Source: Enterococcus rotai
Lineage (GTDB): Bacteria > Bacillota > Bacilli > Lactobacillales > Enterococcaceae
Length of the DNA: 64,000 nucleotides
Direction of reading: 5' to 3'
Assembly: GCF_001465345.1 (NCBI RefSeq)
Contig: NZ_CP013655.1
Location: 1,563,349 to 1,627,348 of the forward strand
The notes beneath the pieces were generated by a model. The model searched no databases, was not told the DNA's origin, and was given only the letters and a program-made list of their open reading frames with translations. Shown here piece by piece: positions 59,469 through 64,000 of this stretch; within the stretch, counting starts at the first letter, position 1; every line of letters begins with the position of its first letter. The position numbers and the translations under genes were made by a program.

Positions 59469-60632
59469 ATGGGTTTTTTATTAACGTTATGTCTGGTCTT
59501 ATTGTTTACTAAACTTGCTGGACATTTTTGTAATCGGGTAGGGATCCCTTCTGTGATCGGCGAATTACTAGTAGGGATTTTAATTGGACCAGCGTTGTTA
59601 GGTTGGATTAAACCAGATGATTTTATGCATTATTTTTCTGAAATTGGTGTTATTATTTTGATGTTTATTGCAGGCTTAGAAAGTGATCTGGAATTGTTGA
59701 AAAAATATTGGCGGCCAGCACTAGCAGTAGCGCTTTTAGGAATTGTCTTTCCAGCTGCGATGGGATTTGGTGTGGGGGAGATGTTTCAGTTTTCTGTACA
59801 GAATTCAATTTTCCTAGGCGTTTTGTTTAGTGCAACTTCTGTTAGTATTTCTGTTCAAGTATTAAAAGACCTGAAAAAAATAGATACCGAAGAAGGTGCA
59901 ACCATCCTAGGTGCAGCAGTTGTCGATGATATTGTGGTCGTTTTGATTTTAGGTGTTATGTTGAGCCTGATGAATCGCTCTGCACCAGGTGAAGGCTTGC
60001 CAATGTGGGAAGTGTTACTCTTAAAAGTCTTCTTCTTTGTTGTGATTTTTGCTGCTAGTAAGTGGTTGGTCCCTTGGTTATTGAATTTAAGTAAAAAGCT
60101 GATTGCAATTGAGGCTGTATCGGCGGTTTCTTTAGTTATATGTTTAGGCTTTGCTTATTTTGCAGAAATGTTGGATATGGGCGCGATCATTGGCGCGTTC
60201 TTTGCAGGTGTGGCCATTGCACAGACGGATTACCGTAAAGCAGTTGATGAGAAATTAGAGACGATAGGCTACACTGTATTTATTCCGATGTTTTTTGTTT
60301 CTATTGGGTTGAATATGACTTTTACAGGCATGTCAAAGCATTTTCTTTTTATCCTCGTCTTAACCGTTGTAGCGGTCTTGTCTAAATTGTTAGGTGGTGC
60401 TTTAGGCGCACGTGCGACGGGCTTCAAAGGGGTTTCGACCTTGATCATTGGTTCGGGAATGGTATCTAGAGGGGAAATGGCATTAATCATTGCACAAGTT
60501 GGTCTAACGTCAAGTTTCCTTTCAGAAGAGTATTATTCTTCTGTGATCATTGTTATTATTGCCACAACGATTATCGCGCCTTTATTATTGAAAGCCACGA
60601 TCATGAAACAAGAAAAACAACTTAATTACTAA
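59469..60632 (+). CDS. napA: Sodium/proton antiporter, CPA2 family (NapA-like)
   Basis: A 387-residue membrane protein with 12-13 helices, close in length to NapA of Enterococcus hirae (383). RVGIPSVIGELLVGILIGP near residue 23 is the CPA2 start, and the paired aspartates in AAVVDDIVVVLILG at about 155 are the ion-binding pair of electrogenic CPA2 exchangers. It exports sodium in exchange for protons. The ATG at 59469 has GGGAGAG upstream; the open frame extends through the efp terminator and is not coding there. The symbol is a family assignment. Confidence 0.85.
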   Translation: MGFLLTLCLVLLFTKLAGHFCNRVGIPSVIGELLVGILIGPALLGWIKPDDFMHYFSEIGVIILMFIAGLESDLELLKKYWRPALAVALLGIVFPAAMGFGVGEMFQFSVQNSIFLGVLFSATSVSISVQVLKDLKKIDTEEGATILGAAVVDDIVVVLILGVMLSLMNRSAPGEGLPMWEVLLLKVFFFVVIFAASKWLVPWLLNLSKKLIAIEAVSAVSLVICLGFAYFAEMLDMGAIIGAFFAGVAIAQTDYRKAVDEKLETIGYTVFIPMFFVSIGLNMTFTGMSKHFLFILVLTVVAVLSKLLGGALGARATGFKGVSTLIIGSGMVSRGEMALIIAQVGLTSSFLSEEYYSSVIIVIIATTIIAPLLLKATIMKQEKQLNY

Positions 60633-60690
60633 AAAAACAGTTTCTGCCAAAACGCATTAAAAGCGACTTTGACAGAAACTGTTTTATTTT
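60631..60690. terminator. Bidirectional terminator between the antiporter and peptide transporter genes
   Basis: AAACAGTTTCTG pairs with CAGAAACTGTTT across a longer imperfect loop, with A and T runs on the two sides. Confidence 0.85.
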
Positions 60691-62158
60691 AATGAATAGA
60701 ACCCATTAATTTTTTTATTGGATTTTTACAAAAGAGTAGCAAGATACCCGCCACTACAGCAATGATTCCTATGATACCGAAATACGCTGATTCCGTTTGA
60801 GGAGTATAAAAACGTGCGATCTGAGCATTGATTGCTTGTGAAGCGGCATCGGCTAATAACCAAATTGCCACTGTTTGTGATTCAAAGGCCTTAGGAGCAA
60901 GCTTTGTTGTAATAGATAGGCCTACAGGAGAAATACACATTTCAGCTATGATCATAATAAAGAAACTAAAGAATAACCATAACGGACTAACTCTGGTATT
61001 TGTACCATATAGCAATCCCGGAAACATCAAAAGCACGAAAGAAAGCCCTGCAAAAACTAAGCCAAATGAAAACTTAACCACAGTCGATGGTTGTCTGTTC
61101 CCTAATCGCGTCCATAGCGTTACAAAAACAGGTGTTAGGATCACAACGAAAATTGGATTTAAAGATTGAAACCAACTTGGGGCGATGGAAAAGCCGAATA
61201 GGGTGTCATTCGTCCGTTCACTCGCAAATAATGCTAAAATTGAAGAGCCTTGTTCTTCTAATGACCAAAAAACGATACCAGCTAAAAATAAAGGGATGTA
61301 GCCAAGTACTCTTGGTTTTTCTTCTGCAGTAACATCCTTAGAAGTTAACATCTTGGTGAAATAATAAACTGGCAGCAAGATCCCTAAAATACTAACGCTG
61401 TTGATAAAGAACCCGATCGTTAAATGACCTAATAAAAAGGCTCCACCAAAAAGAATGATAATAAAGAGAAGCGCAATCACTAATGAGCGAATAAATTTTT
61501 TCCGTTCCTCTGTTCCGATTGGGTTGGTTGGTTTTAAGCCAATACCTGCTAATGATTTTTTCCCTTGCAAGTAATACTGTAGTAAACCGAAAAACATCCC
61601 AAATGCAGCAACAGAAAAGCCGACATGATAATTATATGTTTGGCCTAATGTTCCGACAACTAAGGGTGCTAACAACGCACCAATATTGATGCCCATATAA
61701 AAAATAGAAAAACCAGCATCACGACGTGTATCTGTTTTGGAATAAAGATGTCCCACCATACCAGAAACATTCGGTTTCAACATTCCAGTTCCGATCACAA
61801 TCAAAAGAATCGAAAGAAATAATGCGCCAATTCCAAACGGTGTTGCTAAAACAATATGTCCGACCATGATGAATACTCCGCCGAAGAAAACCGTTTTTCT
61901 GGCGCCCAATACCCGGTCAGAGATCCAACCACCAACAATACTGGACATAAAAACTAATGAGCCGTAAATCGACATGATGGCTAAAGCTGTTTCTTTCGGT
62001 AAGCCCAATCCGCCGTTTGCGACCGTATCATAGATATAATACAGTAAAATTGCTCGCATACCATAGTAACTAAATCTTTCCCACATCTCAGTAAAGAAGA
62101 GTGTAGACAATCCTTTGGGTTGCCCCAAGAACGACTTGTCTAACTGCTGCTCATCCAT
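60689..62158 (-). CDS. Proton-coupled di/tripeptide transporter, POT family (DtpT-like)
   Basis: A 489-residue major facilitator with about 14 helices. TEMWERFSYYGMRAILLYY near residue 26 contains the ExxERFxYY proton-coupling motif, and GGWISDRVLGARK is MFS motif A. It imports di- and tripeptides. The ATG at 62158 has GAGG about 8 nt upstream; the frame is open five codons further to a TTG. DtpT of Lactococcus is the nearest known type. Monocistronic and divergent from the DUF1722 gene. Confidence 0.91.
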   Translation of the reverse strand: MDEQQLDKSFLGQPKGLSTLFFTEMWERFSYYGMRAILLYYIYDTVANGGLGLPKETALAIMSIYGSLVFMSSIVGGWISDRVLGARKTVFFGGVFIMVGHIVLATPFGIGALFLSILLIVIGTGMLKPNVSGMVGHLYSKTDTRRDAGFSIFYMGINIGALLAPLVVGTLGQTYNYHVGFSVAAFGMFFGLLQYYLQGKKSLAGIGLKPTNPIGTEERKKFIRSLVIALLFIIILFGGAFLLGHLTIGFFINSVSILGILLPVYYFTKMLTSKDVTAEEKPRVLGYIPLFLAGIVFWSLEEQGSSILALFASERTNDTLFGFSIAPSWFQSLNPIFVVILTPVFVTLWTRLGNRQPSTVVKFSFGLVFAGLSFVLLMFPGLLYGTNTRVSPLWLFFSFFIMIIAEMCISPVGLSITTKLAPKAFESQTVAIWLLADAASQAINAQIARFYTPQTESAYFGIIGIIAVVAGILLLFCKNPIKKLMGSIH

Positions 62159-62369
62159 AAAAAATAACCTCAATTCTTTTTAATATTCAGAAAATTCATT
62201 TAACCTAGAATTTCTGAAAAAATATATACGATATATTGTAAACTGTTACTCTTTTAAACTTCATAAAGTTTCATGAATAGACTATAAGAAAAATAGCTAG
62301 TTTATTCATTTAAATTTAATAGTAAGACGTCACTAAAGAAATGGACTAAAATAGAAAGGAAGAGTTTTT

Positions 62370-62750
62370 TTGAAAAAAATAGCCGAACGCCAAAAAGAAT
62401 GGGCTTCATTGAAATATCTGGTTTTAGCAAAATCCCAACCTGACTACAAGGCTATCAGAAAACTATTTGCAGATAATCATTGGGATGATGAAAAAGAATG
62501 GGTATTTCGTAAGTATCTTCAACATGCGTTAGCCCAACCAACTAAAAAAGGAGATCTGCTAAACGCCTATCAACATGTCTGGGGATACTTTAAAACAAAA
62601 GCAACAGATGAGGAACGTCAACATTATCAATCATTGATAGAAAACTTTTCTATCAATGAGGATGAAGTATTACCTTTTCTAAAAAAATTAACAGTTAAGT
62701 ATCAGGAGCCATATTTACTTCAATCCGTATTGCTTTTTCCGAAAGCGTGA
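62370..62750 (+). CDS. DUF1722 (YbgA-like) protein
   Basis: A 126-residue soluble protein. EWASLKYLVLAKSQPDYKAI, TKKGDLLNAYQHVWGYFKTK and VKYQEPYLLQSVLLFPK follow the DUF1722 family, which in other bacteria is a free-standing YbgA or fused to a DUF523 domain. Here it is alone. TTG start with AAAGGAAGAG about 8 nt upstream. Function is unknown; YbgA is associated with photolyase genes in some genomes, but there is no such neighbour here. Confidence 0.8.
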   Translation: MKKIAERQKEWASLKYLVLAKSQPDYKAIRKLFADNHWDDEKEWVFRKYLQHALAQPTKKGDLLNAYQHVWGYFKTKATDEERQHYQSLIENFSINEDEVLPFLKKLTVKYQEPYLLQSVLLFPKA

Positions 62751-62751
62751 T

Positions 62752-62794
62752 AAAAAAACAGTTAGTTTGTCTTCGACGACTTAACTGTTTTTTT
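62752..62794. terminator. Bidirectional terminator between convergent genes
   Basis: AAAAAAACAGTTA pairs exactly with TAACTGTTTTTTT across a 17-nt loop. Confidence 0.9.
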
Positions 62795-62799
62795 AGATG

Positions 62800-63888
62800 T
62801 TATTTCAAATAATGATCGATTGTTTTTTGGTAGTTCAACCAATCTTGTTGTCCAGAATTAAAGTAATCAGCTAATAAATAGCCAATATAAGGACCAGTTG
62901 TCAAACCAGAAGAGCCTAAACCACTTGCAACGACAGCTGTTGGATTATTTGGTAAGCAGTTGAAAAAAGGAGCAAAATCGGAGGTATAGGCACGGGTTCC
63001 CACACGATAGTTTGCTGAATGTTTTTCAAAAAAAGCTGATTCTGTCAGAAAAGGTACTGATTTTTCTTTCAGTTGAGAAAAAGCTTCGGTTGTTGGTGTT
63101 AGATCATAGCCGCCGTCATTTTCATGTGTTGCACCGATTAAAATTTGTCCGTTTTCAAAAGGAATCAGATCGCTCTCGCCATCGAGCATGGCAACTGGCC
63201 AGCTGCCACTCTTTTTATAAGGTGTATCAAAGGCTAATAGTTGTCCTTTTTGAGGTCTAATATCTGTAGTAAGTCCCAAGGGTTGTAATAAATGAGGCAA
63301 TCCAGGTCCTGCACACAATGCAATAGCATCAAAAGCTTCAGTGTTAACGAGCCAGTGATCGTTTTGTTGATTTAGTTGAGCAAAAGCTGTTTTTAAAGCT
63401 ATACCTTTAGCGATTGCCCGTTGTCGTAATGTTTCTAAGTAACTGGCACCATCTAACTTTCCGCCACCTGTAATAAATAAGGCGGGTGCTGTTTTTAATA
63501 ACGGCAGCTTTTCTGTGACTGCTGCACCAGTCAATAATTGAATATCCCCAATTTCAGGTGCTGCCTGCTTCCGTTCTTTGGCCAAAGCCATTAATGGTTC
63601 GAGTTCGCCATCTTTTCTAAGGATCAATGTTCCAGTTTGTTGATAAACATTGGCGGCCAAATCAAAATCTTGTACTAGTTTAGGATAGAACGCTGCCCCA
63701 TCTTTTGCTAGTTGATACCATTGTTTATTGCGTCGCTTAGACAACCAAGGAGAAATAATTCCTGCGCTTGCCTTGGTTGCTTGGCCAACAGGGTTGTCGT
63801 AAATTGTTACACTATATTTTTTTAGATCGATATAGTTGGCTAAAGTCATTCCAATGATTCCACCGCCGATAATCGCTAATTTTTTCAT
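62800..63888 (-). CDS. FAD-dependent oxidoreductase, D-amino-acid dehydrogenase (DAO) type
   Basis: A 362-residue flavoenzyme. The N-terminal AIIGGGIIGMTLANYIDLKK is the FAD dinucleotide-binding loop, ATKASAGIISPWLSKRRN follows as in DadA-like enzymes, and the C-terminal VVASGLGSSGLTTGPYIG closes the FAD site. These enzymes oxidise D-amino acids, glycine or similar amines. No partner gene is beside it. AAAAGGAG lies 8 nt before the ATG. Soluble, probably bound to the membrane surface. Confidence 0.88.
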   Translation of the reverse strand: MKKLAIIGGGIIGMTLANYIDLKKYSVTIYDNPVGQATKASAGIISPWLSKRRNKQWYQLAKDGAAFYPKLVQDFDLAANVYQQTGTLILRKDGELEPLMALAKERKQAAPEIGDIQLLTGAAVTEKLPLLKTAPALFITGGGKLDGASYLETLRQRAIAKGIALKTAFAQLNQQNDHWLVNTEAFDAIALCAGPGLPHLLQPLGLTTDIRPQKGQLLAFDTPYKKSGSWPVAMLDGESDLIPFENGQILIGATHENDGGYDLTPTTEAFSQLKEKSVPFLTESAFFEKHSANYRVGTRAYTSDFAPFFNCLPNNPTAVVASGLGSSGLTTGPYIGYLLADYFNSGQQDWLNYQKTIDHYLK

Positions 63889-64000
63889 AAGTTGCTCCTT
63901 TTGTATTCATCTAGAATTAAGTAATTTATTGTCACATAAGATCGACTTGGATGCAAGTCAATCTGAATAGTGAGCGGCTGTTCTAACTGTGATAGTAAGT

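Noticed and set aside
1-64000. tRNA, rRNA and insertion sequences
   Set aside because: None was recognised on either strand by eye; a tRNAscan or IS search would be needed to exclude them fully.

Overview
The window is low-GC Firmicute DNA that reads as a chromosomal segment of an Enterococcus. The clues are the fabI / fabO-fabN trio, a WxL surface-protein operon with DUF916 partners, a NapA-like antiporter, an Mga-type regulator beside an LPXTG adhesin, strong AGGAGG ribosome binding sites and short intergenic terminators. The genus is an inference from gene content and style; no rRNA or tRNA gene was seen to confirm it.

Layout. 0.2-4.5 kb: DeoR regulator, a tiny membrane peptide, an ArsR-controlled ABC-2 exporter and truA. 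5.1-6.8 kb: a tyrosine recombinase gene between two inverted copies of a 25-bp site, with an outward promoter just inside the left copy. 6.9-15.2 kb: a WxL operon (winged-helix regulator, membrane proteins, two DUF916 proteins, a small LPXTG protein, a WxL protein and a 1057-residue MucBP/WxL-like protein). 15.3-31.5 kb: esterase, an XRE regulator fused to a degenerate PTS IIB domain, two PAP2 phosphatases, a DUF4767 lipoprotein, a purine permease, MarR and Old Yellow Enzyme, acetyltransferases, a DUF218 protein, an AbrB-membrane fusion and a two-gene sce7725/nuclease-like cassette. 31.9-38.5 kb: a 1488-residue adhesin, a decayed relative and an Mga-like regulator. 39-45.5 kb: an ABC-F gene behind an attenuator-type leader, a truncated Rossmann protein, GNAT, XRE, a PadR/DUF1700 operon and an acyltransferase. 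45.6-48.3 kb: unsaturated fatty acid synthesis genes. 48.4-58.4 kb: a PucR regulator divergent from an FdrA/DUF1116/DUF2877 - NCS1 permease - guanine-deaminase-like - carbamate kinase operon. 58.7-63.9 kb: efp, an antiporter, a peptide transporter, DUF1722 and an FAD oxidoreductase.

Two signals stand out. First, the recombinase segment (about 5134-6773) has the design of an invertible promoter switch. In the orientation given, the consensus promoter faces away from the WxL operon and a terminator faces it, so this copy looks OFF; inversion would bring the promoter about 180 nt upstream of the operon's first gene. Second, a structured RNA of about 112 nt occurs five times (plus one degenerate copy) directly upstream of three genes: a PAP2 phosphatase, a PbuG/AzgA-type purine permease and fdrA. 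Its helices change by compensatory substitutions while loop sequences stay fixed. It behaves like a riboswitch-class element, used in tandem at two loci, that I do not recognise.

The purine-related genes fit together: permeases for bases, a guanine-deaminase-type enzyme, a three-subunit carbamoyltransferase of the oxamate/ureide type, and carbamate kinase to turn carbamoyl phosphate into ATP, all next to a PucR regulator. The shared RNA upstream of fdrA and the 21.9-kb purine permease suggests a common signal.
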